From positions 98,559 through 162,558 of the forward strand of contig DHDP01000011.1 of NCBI GenBank assembly GCA_002399405.1: a stretch of DNA of 64,000 nucleotides. The letters are read 5' to 3'. Below the pieces are notes generated by a model, which was given only the letters and a program-made list of their open reading frames with translations, did not search any database and was not told the origin of the DNA. Source of the stretch: Treponema sp. UBA4873. Lineage in GTDB: Bacteria > Spirochaetota > Spirochaetia > Treponematales > Treponemataceae. The position numbers and the translations under genes are program-made. Of the stretch, positions 40,027-49,247 are shown piece by piece (the first letter of the stretch is position 1; each line of letters opens with the position of its first letter).

Positions 40027-41862
40027 ATGGAAGTTAAAGATCTTAAGAACGCTAAAATCAAAGCGTGGGTTGAAGACTGGGTCAAATGGTGTGAACCGGA
40101 CAGTGTCTATATCTGCGACGGCTCAGCTGAAGAGTATGACAGACTCATGAAGGGACTTGTCGAAGCAGGTCTTGCAACAGAGCTCAAAAAGAAGCCGCAC
40201 AGCTATCTTTTCCGCTCTCTCCCCTCAGATGTAGCGCGTGTTGAAGCACGTACGTACATTGCCTCAAAAGATAAAGACGGTGCAGGTCCGACAAACAACT
40301 GGATCGACCCGAAAGAACTTAAAGAAACGATGAAATCCCTGTACAAAGGCTGCATGCACGGACGCACGATGTACGTCATTCCGTTCAGCATGGGACCGGT
40401 GGGTTCATCAATCGGTAAAAACGGCATTGAATTGACTGATTCCGCTTACGTTGTCTGCAACATGGACATCATGACCCGCGTCGGAACGAAAGTTCTCGAG
40501 AACATCGGCACGAACGGCGAATGGATTCCGTGTATGCATTCGGTCGGAAAACCGCTCAACAACGGAGAAAAGGACAACGGCATCTGGCCGTGCGCTGACA
40601 TGGATCACAAATACATCAGTCAGTTCCCCGAAGAACGCACGATCTGGTCGTACGGTTCAGGATACGGCGGAAACGCGCTGCTCGGAAAGAAATGCTTTGC
40701 GCTCCGCATCGCTTCCGTTCTCGCACGCGACGAAGGCTGGCTCGCGGAGCACATGCTCATCCTTAAACTCACGAATCCGAAAGGCGAAGTTAAATACATT
40801 ACCGGCGCATTCCCGTCGGCATGCGGCAAAACGAACCTCGCCATGCTCCGCCCGACGCTTCCCGGCTGGAAAGTCGAGACTGTCGGCGACGATATCGCAT
40901 GGATGAAATTCGGCAAAGACGGACGTCTCTACGCAATCAATCCGGAACACGGTTTCTTCGGCGTAGCGCCGGGAACGTCGGACGAATCGAACTACAACGC
41001 AATGCGCGCTGCTGAAAAAAATACAATCTTCACAAACTGCGCTCTTACCGAAGACGGAGACGTCTGGTGGGAAGGCATCGGTTACAAACCGGAAGGAAAG
41101 AACCTCGTCGACTGGCATGGAAATACACGTCCCTGCCCGGCGAACGACAAGAACCCGAAAGATAAAGAACAGTGCATGGCTCATCCGAACGCACGCTTTA
41201 CGGCACCTGCGGAACAGTGCCCGTGCATCGCGCCGAACTGGGAAGATCCGAACGGAGTGCCGATCAGCGCGTTCCTTTTCGGAGGACGCCGCCCGTCGAC
41301 TATCCCGCTCGTACATCAGGCACGCAGCTGGAACCACGGTGTATTCCTGGGTTCAATCGTCGGCTCGGAAGTTACGGCTGCCGTCATTTCCGATCAGGTA
41401 GGTCAGGTCCGCCGCGACCCGTTCGCCATGCTTCCGTTCTGCGGATACAACATGGGCGACTATTTCCAGCACTGGATCGACGTCGGCAACAAATCAACGG
41501 AAGACAAACTTCCGAAGATTTTCTACGTCAACTGGTTCCGGAAGGATGCGGACGGCAACTTCATGTGGCCGGGCTACGGTGAAAACAGCCGCGTCCTCGC
41601 ATGGATATTCGACCGCTGCGACGGTAAAGACAACTATATCGACACACCGATCGGCTACATGCCGAAAGACGGCGCTATCGACACAACAGGCCTCAGCGGC
41701 GTAACGGCGGATACGATGAAAGCACTCACATCCGTAGATGTTGGGGGCTGGAAAAAGGAAATCAAGGACATCCGCGAGAATCACTATCCGAAGTTCGGAA
41801 AGCATCTGCCGAAAGAACTTTCAAAGTGCCTCGACGACCTTGAGTCGCGCCTGAACAAATAA
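40027..41862 (+). CDS. pckG: phosphoenolpyruvate carboxykinase (GTP)
   Basis: 611 residues, the GTP-dependent form by length and motifs. It interconverts oxaloacetate plus GTP with PEP plus CO2. In succinate- or acetate-forming anaerobes it usually runs toward oxaloacetate and captures energy. The kinase P-loop is FPSACGKTNLAML (near residue 260). The Mn/GTP region shows GDDIAWMKFGKDG and NPEHGFFGVAPGTS, and the conserved FLFGGRRPSTIPLV follows. It is monocistronic, with its own promoter and terminator. Many codons are GC-rich and uniform, as expected for a highly expressed gene. Confidence 0.97.
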   Translation: MEVKDLKNAKIKAWVEDWVKWCEPDSVYICDGSAEEYDRLMKGLVEAGLATELKKKPHSYLFRSLPSDVARVEARTYIASKDKDGAGPTNNWIDPKELKETMKSLYKGCMHGRTMYVIPFSMGPVGSSIGKNGIELTDSAYVVCNMDIMTRVGTKVLENIGTNGEWIPCMHSVGKPLNNGEKDNGIWPCADMDHKYISQFPEERTIWSYGSGYGGNALLGKKCFALRIASVLARDEGWLAEHMLILKLTNPKGEVKYITGAFPSACGKTNLAMLRPTLPGWKVETVGDDIAWMKFGKDGRLYAINPEHGFFGVAPGTSDESNYNAMRAAEKNTIFTNCALTEDGDVWWEGIGYKPEGKNLVDWHGNTRPCPANDKNPKDKEQCMAHPNARFTAPAEQCPCIAPNWEDPNGVPISAFLFGGRRPSTIPLVHQARSWNHGVFLGSIVGSEVTAAVISDQVGQVRRDPFAMLPFCGYNMGDYFQHWIDVGNKSTEDKLPKIFYVNWFRKDADGNFMWPGYGENSRVLAWIFDRCDGKDNYIDTPIGYMPKDGAIDTTGLSGVTADTMKALTSVDVGGWKKEIKDIRENHYPKFGKHLPKELSKCLDDLESRLNK

Positions 41863-41890
41863 CGTAAACGTCTGACGCACAGACGTACAG

Positions 41891-41922
41891 TCCCCGGTGC
41901 AGCAATGTGCCGGGGATTTTTT
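41891..41922 (+). terminator. pckG rho-independent terminator
   Basis: TCCCCGG and CCGGGGA form a 7-bp GC-rich stem with a 12-nt loop, followed by TTTTTT. It ends 5 bp before the -35 box of the next gene. Confidence 0.85.
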
Positions 41923-41927
41923 ATGCG

Positions 41928-41956
41928 TTGACGGTGGGGAGTAATCAGGGTATTAT
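41928..41956 (+). promoter_or_regulatory. promoter of the oxidoreductase-RNase HI gene
   Basis: TTGACG (41928-41933), a 17-bp spacer and TATTAT (41951-41956). The start near 41963 gives a 25-nt leader with an AGGGA site 7 nt before the ATG at 41988. Confidence 0.75.
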
Positions 41957-41987
41957 TTTTAGTATCAAAAACATCAGGGACCAACAT

Positions 41988-43583
41988 ATGCCGAACACAA
42001 CCGTAAATTGGGCCGTTATTGCCCCCGGACGCATCGCCGCGAAGTTTGCAGAAGCACTTTCGGGGCTTGCCGAAACAAATCAGTCTTTCTGCCGGTATGC
42101 AGTCGCATCACGTACTGCCGGAAAAGCCGCGGAGTTCGCTAAACAGTGGGGATTTACGAAGTCGTACGGCAGCTACGACGAGCTGTTCGCCGATTCCGCT
42201 GTCGACGCCGTGTATATCGCGAGTCCCCACCCGTTCCATGCGGAGCTTTCGCTCAAAGCGCTTCAGGCGGGAAAGCACGTACTCTGCGAAAAACCCGCTG
42301 CAATCAACGCTGAACAGCTCCGGGCCGTGCTCGACTGCGTGGCGGACAAGCACCTTTTCTTTATGGAAGCAATGTGGACGGCGTTCAACCCCGCGGTGCG
42401 TACGGCGTTTGAGTGGATCCGCGCGGGAAAAATCGGTACGGTTCTGCACACAGACGCGCGGTTCTGCTTCCGCAACGCATATAATCCGGAAAACAGGCTG
42501 TTCGATCCGGCACTCGGAGGTGGGGCGCTTCTCGACGTCGGTATTTATCCCGTTACGTTCTCCATGCTTGCCGCAAAAGCTGCGGAGGATTATGCAAGTC
42601 ACAAGCCTGCAATTCTCATGAAAGACGGCGGCTCGGTAGCGGTGCCGCGCAGAATCGTCTCGTCCGCGCGCATCGCGAAGGGCGTCGATTTATGGAACGG
42701 TGCAGAGTTCACGTTCGCGTGCGGCATGACTGCGTCGCTCCAAAGCGCAGTGGATATGGAAGGAGCGGACAGTTCGAAGGACGCGTACATATACGGGACG
42801 AACGGCTACATCCGCCTGCCGCTCTTCTGGATGGCACAGCAGGCGGAGCTGTTCATTTATTCTGCGGAAAGCGGTACGGAGGCAGTACGCGTCGAAACGG
42901 CTGATAAGCCGTTCCGCTTCAACGGTTACGAATACGAAATAGAAGAAGCCACAAAGTGCATTCTGACCGGTAAAACGGAATCGGCTCTGCACGAATCTCA
43001 TGCGGCCCTTGCAGTCTGCGCGACGCTCGACACACTGCGCGCACAGTGGCATCTTGTCTACCCGGGCGAATCACAAAACGGAGGAACGTCCGCCGGCGCA
43101 ACAGCGGACGGATCCCTGCAGACAGCCGCAGACAACACTGTACTGACGATTTACACGGACGGCGGATGCAGCGGCAATCCGGGACCGGGAGGCTGGGGAT
43201 GCGTGATACTGGACAGTGAAAAAGAAACGCTTTTAAGCGGAGGCGAAAAGTCGACGACGAACAACCGGATGGAACTCATGGCCGCAATCAGCGCGCTTTC
43301 GGCGGTTGCCCGGAATCCTGAATGGAAAAAACGCAGGCTGAAGGTTTTCAGCGACAGTCAGTACGTAAAGAACGGCATCACATCGTGGATAAAATCATGG
43401 AAAAAGAACGGCTGGCTTACGAGCGCAAAAAAACCGGTGCTCAACCGCGAGCTGTGGGAAGAACTCGACGAGCTGTATTCGTCGCTCGACGTCGAATGGT
43501 CGTGGGTCAAGGGGCACGCCGGTATAAAATACAACGAACTGTGCGACGAGCTCTGTCAGAAGGAGATTCTGGCGCAGCGGTAA
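41988..43583 (+). CDS. fusion of Gfo/Idh/MocA oxidoreductase and RNase HI
   Basis: 531 residues in one uninterrupted frame. Residues about 4-360 are an NAD(P)-dependent Gfo/Idh/MocA oxidoreductase. It has a nucleotide fold at VNWAVIAPGRIAAKFAEAL, AVYIASPHPFHAE, the catalytic-lysine EKPAA motif, and GGGALLDVGIYPV, in the dihydrodiol-dehydrogenase-like subgroup. A Gly/Ala/Thr linker (about 366-386) leads to a complete type I RNase H domain. All four acidic residues are in place: Asp391 (YTDGGCSGNPG), Glu429 (RMELMAA), Asp456 (FSDSQYV) and Asp520 (CDELC), with the GHAG histidine. The RNase part should remove RNA from RNA/DNA hybrids. I know no metabolic reason for the pairing. The ATG is set by promoter and ribosome site. 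Confidence 0.9.
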   Translation: MPNTTVNWAVIAPGRIAAKFAEALSGLAETNQSFCRYAVASRTAGKAAEFAKQWGFTKSYGSYDELFADSAVDAVYIASPHPFHAELSLKALQAGKHVLCEKPAAINAEQLRAVLDCVADKHLFFMEAMWTAFNPAVRTAFEWIRAGKIGTVLHTDARFCFRNAYNPENRLFDPALGGGALLDVGIYPVTFSMLAAKAAEDYASHKPAILMKDGGSVAVPRRIVSSARIAKGVDLWNGAEFTFACGMTASLQSAVDMEGADSSKDAYIYGTNGYIRLPLFWMAQQAELFIYSAESGTEAVRVETADKPFRFNGYEYEIEEATKCILTGKTESALHESHAALAVCATLDTLRAQWHLVYPGESQNGGTSAGATADGSLQTAADNTVLTIYTDGGCSGNPGPGGWGCVILDSEKETLLSGGEKSTTNNRMELMAAISALSAVARNPEWKKRRLKVFSDSQYVKNGITSWIKSWKKNGWLTSAKKPVLNRELWEELDELYSSLDVEWSWVKGHAGIKYNELCDELCQKEILAQR

Positions 43584-43586
43584 CGC

Positions 43587-44348
43587 TCACCTGTCTTCTT
43601 TATCCGGCGTTTTTTCCGCCCGGTAATCAGACGGAGAAATACCGGTATACGTACGGAACGCCTTGCTGAAGTAGTTGCTGTCGTTGTAGCCGAGCTGCTC
43701 GGCAATCTGCTGAATCTGTACGGACGGGTCTTCGAGCAGCTGCTTCGCACGGTTCATGCGAACCTGCAGCACGTATTCGTAAATTCCGCAGCCGAATTCC
43801 TTTTTGAAAAGCCGGGACAGATATTCCTTCGTAAAATAGAAACGCTCGCTCAGCGAATCAAGCGTAACTTCTTCCGCGTATTTCTCGTCAAGATACTCCT
43901 TTATGGCTTCAGGAAGCTCGCCTGCGGTATACGAATGCCCGGTCTCCCGCTCTTCTTCCGGAAAACCGCGATCTCTGTCGAGCAGTTCCGCCGCATGTGC
44001 AAGCGCTTTGTTAAGCTCGCCGGCGGCAAGCGGTTTGAGCAGATAATCGAGCGCATTCGCCTGAAGCGCCGTTTTCGCATACCGGAAATCGTCATAGCCG
44101 CTCACGACGATGAATTTTACGCGGGGAAATTCATCGGACGCTTTCCGCAGAAACGAGCTTCCGTCCATAACAGGCATGTTCATGTCGACAAACACAATGT
44201 CCGGATGAATTTCGCGCATCAGCGAAAGACCTTCGCTTCCGTTCCACGCGGAACGCGGTTCCGAAAGACCGAGCTCCTGCCATTTTCCGAGTTTGAGAAT
44301 TACCGTATGAACTGCTTTTTCATCGTCGATAATCAGCGTTTTATACAT
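43587..44348 (-). CDS. response regulator with AraC-type DNA-binding domain (YesN type)
   Basis: 253 residues. The receiver domain (1-120) has the acidic pair in IIDDE, the phosphoacceptor Asp55 in FVDMNMPVMDG, and the conserved Lys in YLLKPL. The C-terminal 100 residues are an AraC helix-turn-helix pair (LDSLSERFYFTKEYLSRLFKKEFG, IQQIAEQLGYNDSNYFSKAFRTYTG). It is the partner of the YesM-type kinase whose gene overlaps its start by 8 bp. The pair probably activates the divergent sugar importer and alpha-xylosidase operon. It ends 3 bp from the convergent fusion gene with no visible terminator. Confidence 0.92.
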   Translation of the reverse strand: MYKTLIIDDEKAVHTVILKLGKWQELGLSEPRSAWNGSEGLSLMREIHPDIVFVDMNMPVMDGSSFLRKASDEFPRVKFIVVSGYDDFRYAKTALQANALDYLLKPLAAGELNKALAHAAELLDRDRGFPEEERETGHSYTAGELPEAIKEYLDEKYAEEVTLDSLSERFYFTKEYLSRLFKKEFGCGIYEYVLQVRMNRAKQLLEDPSVQIQQIAEQLGYNDSNYFSKAFRTYTGISPSDYRAEKTPDKEDR

Positions 44349-46059
44349 CGTCCACTTCCATCACGGTGCTTGTTCCCGTATACTGCGTGCTGTAAATGCT
44401 GAGCCGCGCCGAAGAGCCGTACAGCAGCTGCAACCTGTTCGACAGATTACGCAGTCCGATGCATCCCGCATCCCGTTTCTTTTCGCTGACTGTCTGTTCG
44501 TGAGGATTTGCTTCCGCAAGCACTTTCTGAATTTCCGCAAGCCGCGCCGCAGGCATACCGTTTCCGTCGTCGGTAACTGTTATGACAAGTTTTCCGCCGG
44601 TATGTTCCGCAGTAATCTCAATCCGTACGGAATCGGCGGTTTTGGACATTCCGTGTATTATTGAATTTTCCACAAGCGTCGTCACGCTCATTTTCGGCAC
44701 AGGCAGTTCTCCGGCACCGCCTTCAGCGACAATCTCATAGGTGAGTCTTTCCTCAAAACGCGCCTTCTGCAGAAAAAGATAATCCTGCACATGTTCAAGT
44801 TCCGTCCGTAACGTAACAGTCTCCGGTCCCCTGATTGTGTATTTGAGCATGGAGGAAAGCGCCATGACCATGTCGTTGATTTTCATCTGGTTATTCTCAA
44901 TCGCTTCCGCGGAAAGCGTCTGAAGCGTGTTGTAAAGAAAATGCGGATTTATCTGCGACTCGAGCGCTGCAAGCTGCGCGCTTTTCCAGTTCAGCTCGGC
45001 TACATAATTCTTTTCGATGAGTTCGTCGATTCTGCGTATCATCGTATTGTATTCGTCGGACAACGAAGCAATCTCGCTGCATCCTGAAATTGAAATCCGC
45101 GATTTGAAATTTCCCTGTCCCGCACTTCTCAACTGTCCGGCGAGCACCGAAAGAGGACGCATGACAATCCGTATAAAAAAAACAAGAAGGATAACGGACA
45201 GAATAATAAAAAGTATCCCGACGGTAAACGTGAGTGTCCGCGTTTCCGATAAATACAAATCAAGCTGCTTCTTTGAAATATACGTCGTGAGATTCCATTC
45301 TTCATCCTCGCTTTCCGCGCTGACTGTAAGACTGCGGTCTTTTCCCATCGAAGAAGAATCGGAATTCTCCGATGAATCCCTGTAGTATATTCCGCCCGTT
45401 TTATTTCTGAGCACGGTCAGTTCACCCGGCTGACCGCTGCTGAGCGTCTTGTCGAACCACGACGTATCGACCGTAAAGCGCACGAACGCGAGCGGTCTGC
45501 CGTCCTCAATATTAATAATCGTGCGGTAGTACACGAGCAGATTTCCGTCACGTTCCGCCGGGACAACCGCACGGTAGTACCGCGGCTTTGAAAATTTCCC
45601 ATACAGCGGATCTTCAGTTATGTCGCTCATGGACCGCTCGCTGACATTTCTGTTCGCACGCGAAACAGCGTATCCTTTGTTCAGGTTTACGACGTATATA
45701 CTGTAATCCGCAAGGTCGTCGCGCTGGTACCATGTATTCCGCACGACGGACATGAGATATTCCTTCGTGCTGTAATCGTTACCGTCGTTGCCGGTGATGA
45801 TCTTCAGAAACCGCGTGTCGTTCCGCGGAGTGAGCGAAAACGCATTCATCTGTGAGAAATACGCGGATACGTTTTTTATCTGCAGCTCGAGCAGTGTCTG
45901 AGTACTCGCGTATATTTTATTCTGTAAATCCCGGCTTGTGCGTACCGACGTTATTGATACGACAAGTACCAGTATCACCGTCATGAGCGTTGTTATTACG
46001 ACAGTAAGCTGATATACAAGCGATTTTTTTTGCAGGAAACTCCGTAACCGTTGCAGCAT
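44341..46059 (-). CDS. sensor histidine kinase, YesM/LytS type
   Basis: 572 residues from the ATG at 46059; a GTG two codons earlier is less likely because the -10 box ends 6 nt before the ATG. Two membrane helices (about 17-40 and 277-298) bracket an extracytoplasmic sensing domain. A HAMP segment (about 300-350) and the His_kinase domain with phosphoacceptor His in LESQINPHFLYNTLQTL (near 370) follow. The C terminus is an ATP-binding domain (VENSIIHGM, VTDDGNGMP, GIGLRNL-like CIGLRNLSNRL). It should sense an extracellular or periplasmic sugar state and phosphorylate the YesN-type regulator. Confidence 0.92.
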   Translation of the reverse strand: MLQRLRSFLQKKSLVYQLTVVITTLMTVILVLVVSITSVRTSRDLQNKIYASTQTLLELQIKNVSAYFSQMNAFSLTPRNDTRFLKIITGNDGNDYSTKEYLMSVVRNTWYQRDDLADYSIYVVNLNKGYAVSRANRNVSERSMSDITEDPLYGKFSKPRYYRAVVPAERDGNLLVYYRTIINIEDGRPLAFVRFTVDTSWFDKTLSSGQPGELTVLRNKTGGIYYRDSSENSDSSSMGKDRSLTVSAESEDEEWNLTTYISKKQLDLYLSETRTLTFTVGILFIILSVILLVFFIRIVMRPLSVLAGQLRSAGQGNFKSRISISGCSEIASLSDEYNTMIRRIDELIEKNYVAELNWKSAQLAALESQINPHFLYNTLQTLSAEAIENNQMKINDMVMALSSMLKYTIRGPETVTLRTELEHVQDYLFLQKARFEERLTYEIVAEGGAGELPVPKMSVTTLVENSIIHGMSKTADSVRIEITAEHTGGKLVITVTDDGNGMPAARLAEIQKVLAEANPHEQTVSEKKRDAGCIGLRNLSNRLQLLYGSSARLSIYSTQYTGTSTVMEVDDV

Positions 46060-46065
46060 GTTCAC

Positions 46066-46074
46066 AGTATATCA
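46066..46074 (-). promoter_or_regulatory. extended -10 of the YesM-type kinase gene, start codon near +1
   Basis: On the minus strand TGATATACT (extended -10, TATACT at 46066-46071) is followed by 6 nt and the ATG at 46059. The stretch TGTGATATACTGT is identical to that before the methyltransferase gene at 33970. The -35 region is poor. Confidence 0.55.
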
Positions 46075-46176
46075 CAACTGGTCATTTTTTTACCCTGAAT
46101 TGTCTTTTTTTTTGCATGTTCAAATACCACTGACGACTTATACTGAAAGTACAGAGGTTTTATAAGGAGGCTACTA

Positions 46177-47415
46177 ATGAAAAAGGTTATTATGGCTGCG
46201 CTGCTTCTTACTGCGGCGGCGGGAACGATGTTTGCGGCAGGAAGTAAAAAATCCGCAAAAAAACAGACGACGCTGTCGTTCATGCTCAACAGCCCGGAAC
46301 TCACCGAATACTACAAACAGTGCTTTGCGGAATACGAAAAGGAAACCGGCGTAAAAATCAACGCGGACATTCTGCAGAACGACTATCAGACAGTTCTCAA
46401 AACGCGAATCAACTCGGGCGACATTCCCGATTTGTTTCTCACGAGCGCGTACAACGACAACAAAGTCTACAGGGATTACGAATACAATCTCGATAAAGAA
46501 CCGTTCATGAAGAACGTGCAGCCGGCAATTCTTTCAAGCGTCATGCTCGACGGACACGTAACAGGGTATCCGTTCGTCGTTCAGTCTCATTCCTTTATCT
46601 ACAATAAAGAGCTTTTCAAAAAAGCCGGCATCACCAGGCTGCCTGAGACGCTCGCGGAATATGAAGACGTCTGCAAAAAACTTACAGCGGCGGGAATTCA
46701 GCCGTTCAGCACGGGATTCGCGGAGTGGTGGGTCCTGCCCCAGACGACGTATCCCTCGATGAGCGATGCATACGACGGCGACTACGAAAAGCTGTATAAG
46801 GACGTGGAAAGCGGCAAACTGAAATTCGGCGATCTTCCGCAGGTTGATTTCGCGCTCGATCTCATCGATCTTATTAAAAAATACGGCGGAAACAAACCGA
46901 TGGAATCGACGTTCGACATTCAGGTCTCGGATTTTGCGAACGGCAAAGTCGCCATGATTCATCAGGGTTCATGGGCAGAAGCAAGCATCCGCGCAATCAA
47001 CAAAAACATCGACATGGGATACATGAAAGCGCCGCGGAAGGACGGAAAGGGCGTCATCGCCGTCGAGTCGAACCTTACGTTCAGAGTCTACAAAGATTCC
47101 AGGAACAGAGCAGCTGCGCTCGATTTCCTCAACTGGCTCTCGACGTCCGACTACGGCAAGAAGTGGATTCCGGAAGTCGTCAAGCAGATTTCGCCGCTCA
47201 AAGGCGCATCCGCTCCTGACACGCAACTTGCAAAGGAAACCGCGCAGGCTCAGACAGCCAAAATCACCTGCCCGTGGTGGATTTTCAAAGGTCCCGACGG
47301 AATAGAGCAGCCGTTCGGCACGGCATTCCAGAACTATGCGGCGGGAACCGCCTCCCGCGCGGAGACTAAGGCTGCCCTTACACGCCTCTTTGTCGACGCA
47401 TACGATGTCGAGTAA
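46177..47415 (+). CDS. sugar ABC transporter binding protein (SBP_bac_1 family)
   Basis: 412 residues with a cleavable signal peptide (about residues 1-21, ending TMFAAG). Family features are the N-terminal QTTLSFMLNSPELTEYY strand region, INADILQNDYQTVLKTRINSGDIPDLFLT, and the hinge and ligand part GYPFVVQSHSFIYNKELFKKAGI. It should bind an oligosaccharide, probably alpha-xylose-containing, given the GH31 gene in the same operon. A classic AAGGAGG site precedes the start. TATACT at 46139-46144 is a likely -10. The gene is divergent from the YesMN pair. Confidence 0.92.
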   Translation: MKKVIMAALLLTAAAGTMFAAGSKKSAKKQTTLSFMLNSPELTEYYKQCFAEYEKETGVKINADILQNDYQTVLKTRINSGDIPDLFLTSAYNDNKVYRDYEYNLDKEPFMKNVQPAILSSVMLDGHVTGYPFVVQSHSFIYNKELFKKAGITRLPETLAEYEDVCKKLTAAGIQPFSTGFAEWWVLPQTTYPSMSDAYDGDYEKLYKDVESGKLKFGDLPQVDFALDLIDLIKKYGGNKPMESTFDIQVSDFANGKVAMIHQGSWAEASIRAINKNIDMGYMKAPRKDGKGVIAVESNLTFRVYKDSRNRAAALDFLNWLSTSDYGKKWIPEVVKQISPLKGASAPDTQLAKETAQAQTAKITCPWWIFKGPDGIEQPFGTAFQNYAAGTASRAETKAALTRLFVDAYDVE

Positions 47416-47437
47416 CCGTATAAATTAATTATTGTCT

Positions 47438-47483
47438 GCAGACCGGCAGCCGTATTTCCTCCAGGTCCGCCGGTCTGCTTTTT
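47438..47483 (+). terminator. hairpin after binding-protein gene (partial terminator)
   Basis: GCAGACCGGC and GCCGGTCTGC form a 10-bp perfect stem with a 21-nt loop, followed by TTTTT. It sits between the binding-protein gene and the permease genes and probably lowers, but does not stop, permease transcription. Confidence 0.7.
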
Positions 47484-47498
47484 CATCAGAGGTATTTC

Positions 47499-48398
47499 AT
47501 GATTCCAGCAAATACAAACAAACGCCGGGACAGACGGGAACTGAAAGAGTTCGTCTGCTATGTCTTTCCGGCAGTGCTGCTCATCACCGTCTTCGTGAGC
47601 ATTCCGTTCTTTATGTGCATCTACAATTCGTTCCGGAAATGGAACGGTATTTCGAAAGCGACGAAATTCATCGGTCTTAAAAATTACCGCAAGCTTTTTA
47701 CGGACGATCCGACGTTCCTGCATGCGCTCGGCTTCACTTTTCTGTACGCAGTATGCGTCGTCGTTATTATTAATATCCTGGCGCTTCTCCTCGCTGCGCT
47801 TCTTGAATCTGATATAAAAGGGAAAGGATTTTTCCGCGCCGCGTTCTACATACCGAACATCATAAGCCTTGTCGTCATAGGCTTCATATGGAAATTCATC
47901 TGCATCCGCGTCTTCGACCAGCTTGCAGTTGTGACGAACGATCCGTTCTGGCAGCAGAGCTGGCTCGGAGACCCGAAACTTGCGGTCGTCACTACGATAT
48001 TCGTTTCAGTATGGCAGGGTCTCGGCTTCTATCTTATTATTTATATTGCGGGACTGCAGTCCGTCCCGGGCGACCTTATGGAAGCGGCCCGCATAGACGG
48101 CGCCGGCACTGTGCGCAGGTTTTTCTCAGTCACGCTTCCGCTCATCATGCCGTCGATTTCGTTCTGCATGTTCTACTCCGTCGCAAACTCGATGAAAATG
48201 TTCGAACTGATATTCAGTCTTACCGGCGGAGGCCCGGGAAATGCGACGACGCCGATTGCGCTCGACATTTACAACACGGCGTTCAACAACAACAACTTCG
48301 GATACGGCAGCGCGAAAAGCGTCGTACTCTTCGTCATCGTCTGCACCATATCAGTCATTCAGGTGCGCTTTTTCAAAAGCAGGGAGATTGAAGCATGA
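47499..48398 (+). CDS. sugar ABC transporter permease (MalF/UgpA type)
   Basis: 299 residues with six predicted membrane helices. The ATPase-contacting EAA loop reads LMEAARIDGAGTVRRFFSVTLPLIMPSI (about residues 192-219). It is one half of the importer channel. Its end overlaps the start of the second permease gene by 4 bp. The N terminus is basic (NKRRDRRELK), as usual for a cytoplasmic start. Confidence 0.92.
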   Translation: MIPANTNKRRDRRELKEFVCYVFPAVLLITVFVSIPFFMCIYNSFRKWNGISKATKFIGLKNYRKLFTDDPTFLHALGFTFLYAVCVVVIINILALLLAALLESDIKGKGFFRAAFYIPNIISLVVIGFIWKFICIRVFDQLAVVTNDPFWQQSWLGDPKLAVVTTIFVSVWQGLGFYLIIYIAGLQSVPGDLMEAARIDGAGTVRRFFSVTLPLIMPSISFCMFYSVANSMKMFELIFSLTGGGPGNATTPIALDIYNTAFNNNNFGYGSAKSVVLFVIVCTISVIQVRFFKSREIEA

Positions 48399-49231
48399 CG
48401 CTCAAACAGGAAAAACAGATTCCGGCCGTTATTTTCGTACTGATGCTTTTCATCGTCGTTCTGTATCTGCTGCCGCTCGGCATGATGATTCTGAATTCGG
48501 TGAAAAATTACGACGAAATCATGAAAAACGTCCTCGCGCTGCCCGAACGCTTTTCGCTCAGAAATTTCGCGGTCGTCTTCCACGACATGAACTATCCGCT
48601 TACGTTCCTGAACACGTTCGTCGTAACGCTGACAGGAACTGTCGGAATCGTCGTGTTCGGCGCAATGGCGGGGTACAAAATGGCCCGCGTCAAGACGCGC
48701 TACAGCCGGTTGACGTTTCTCTACTGCATCACGCCGATGATGGTTCCGTTCCAGTCGTTCATGATTACGCTCGTCGTCATTGCAAAGGCGTTTCACCTTA
48801 CGAACAACGTTCCCGGACTCGGCATCATCTACTGGGGACTCGGCATTCCGATGGCGCTCTTTCTGTATCAGGGATTCGCTAAAACCATTCCCTACGAACT
48901 TGAGGAATCAGCGGTAATGGAAGGATGCAGCCAGCCGCGCCTTTTCGTGCAGATTATTTTTCCGCTGCTCAAATCAGTAACGGCATCGGTCATCGTCGTG
49001 AACGCAATGTGGATATGGAACGACTTCCTGCTGCCCCTGCTCGTCATAGGCGGAAGCAGGGAGCGGAAAACGCTGCAGCTTGCGGCGTACGCGTTCATGG
49101 GTCAGTACAAGTCGGAGTGGCAGAACATTATGGCCGCAGCCATTCTCATCATCATACCGGCGCTCGTCATCTACCTGATATTCCAGAAGAATATTATTAA
49201 GGGACTTGTAGCCGGAGCGGTAAAAGGTTAA
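48395..49231 (+). CDS. sugar ABC transporter permease (MalG/UgpE type)
   Basis: 278 residues with six membrane helices and the EAA loop ELEESAVMEGCSQPRLFVQIIFPLL (about 168-192). It forms a heterodimer with the preceding permease. No ATPase gene is present in this operon, so a shared MsmK-like ATPase encoded elsewhere must energise it. The glycosidase gene follows after 16 bp. Confidence 0.92.
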   Translation: MTLKQEKQIPAVIFVLMLFIVVLYLLPLGMMILNSVKNYDEIMKNVLALPERFSLRNFAVVFHDMNYPLTFLNTFVVTLTGTVGIVVFGAMAGYKMARVKTRYSRLTFLYCITPMMVPFQSFMITLVVIAKAFHLTNNVPGLGIIYWGLGIPMALFLYQGFAKTIPYELEESAVMEGCSQPRLFVQIIFPLLKSVTASVIVVNAMWIWNDFLLPLLVIGGSRERKTLQLAAYAFMGQYKSEWQNIMAAAILIIIPALVIYLIFQKNIIKGLVAGAVKG

Positions 49232-49247
49232 TAATTACGGAGCTCAT

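Noticed and set aside
41928..41988. Leaderless start for the oxidoreductase-RNase HI gene
   Set aside because: The -10 box lies 31 nt before the ATG and an AGGGA ribosome site is present, so this gene has a normal leader.
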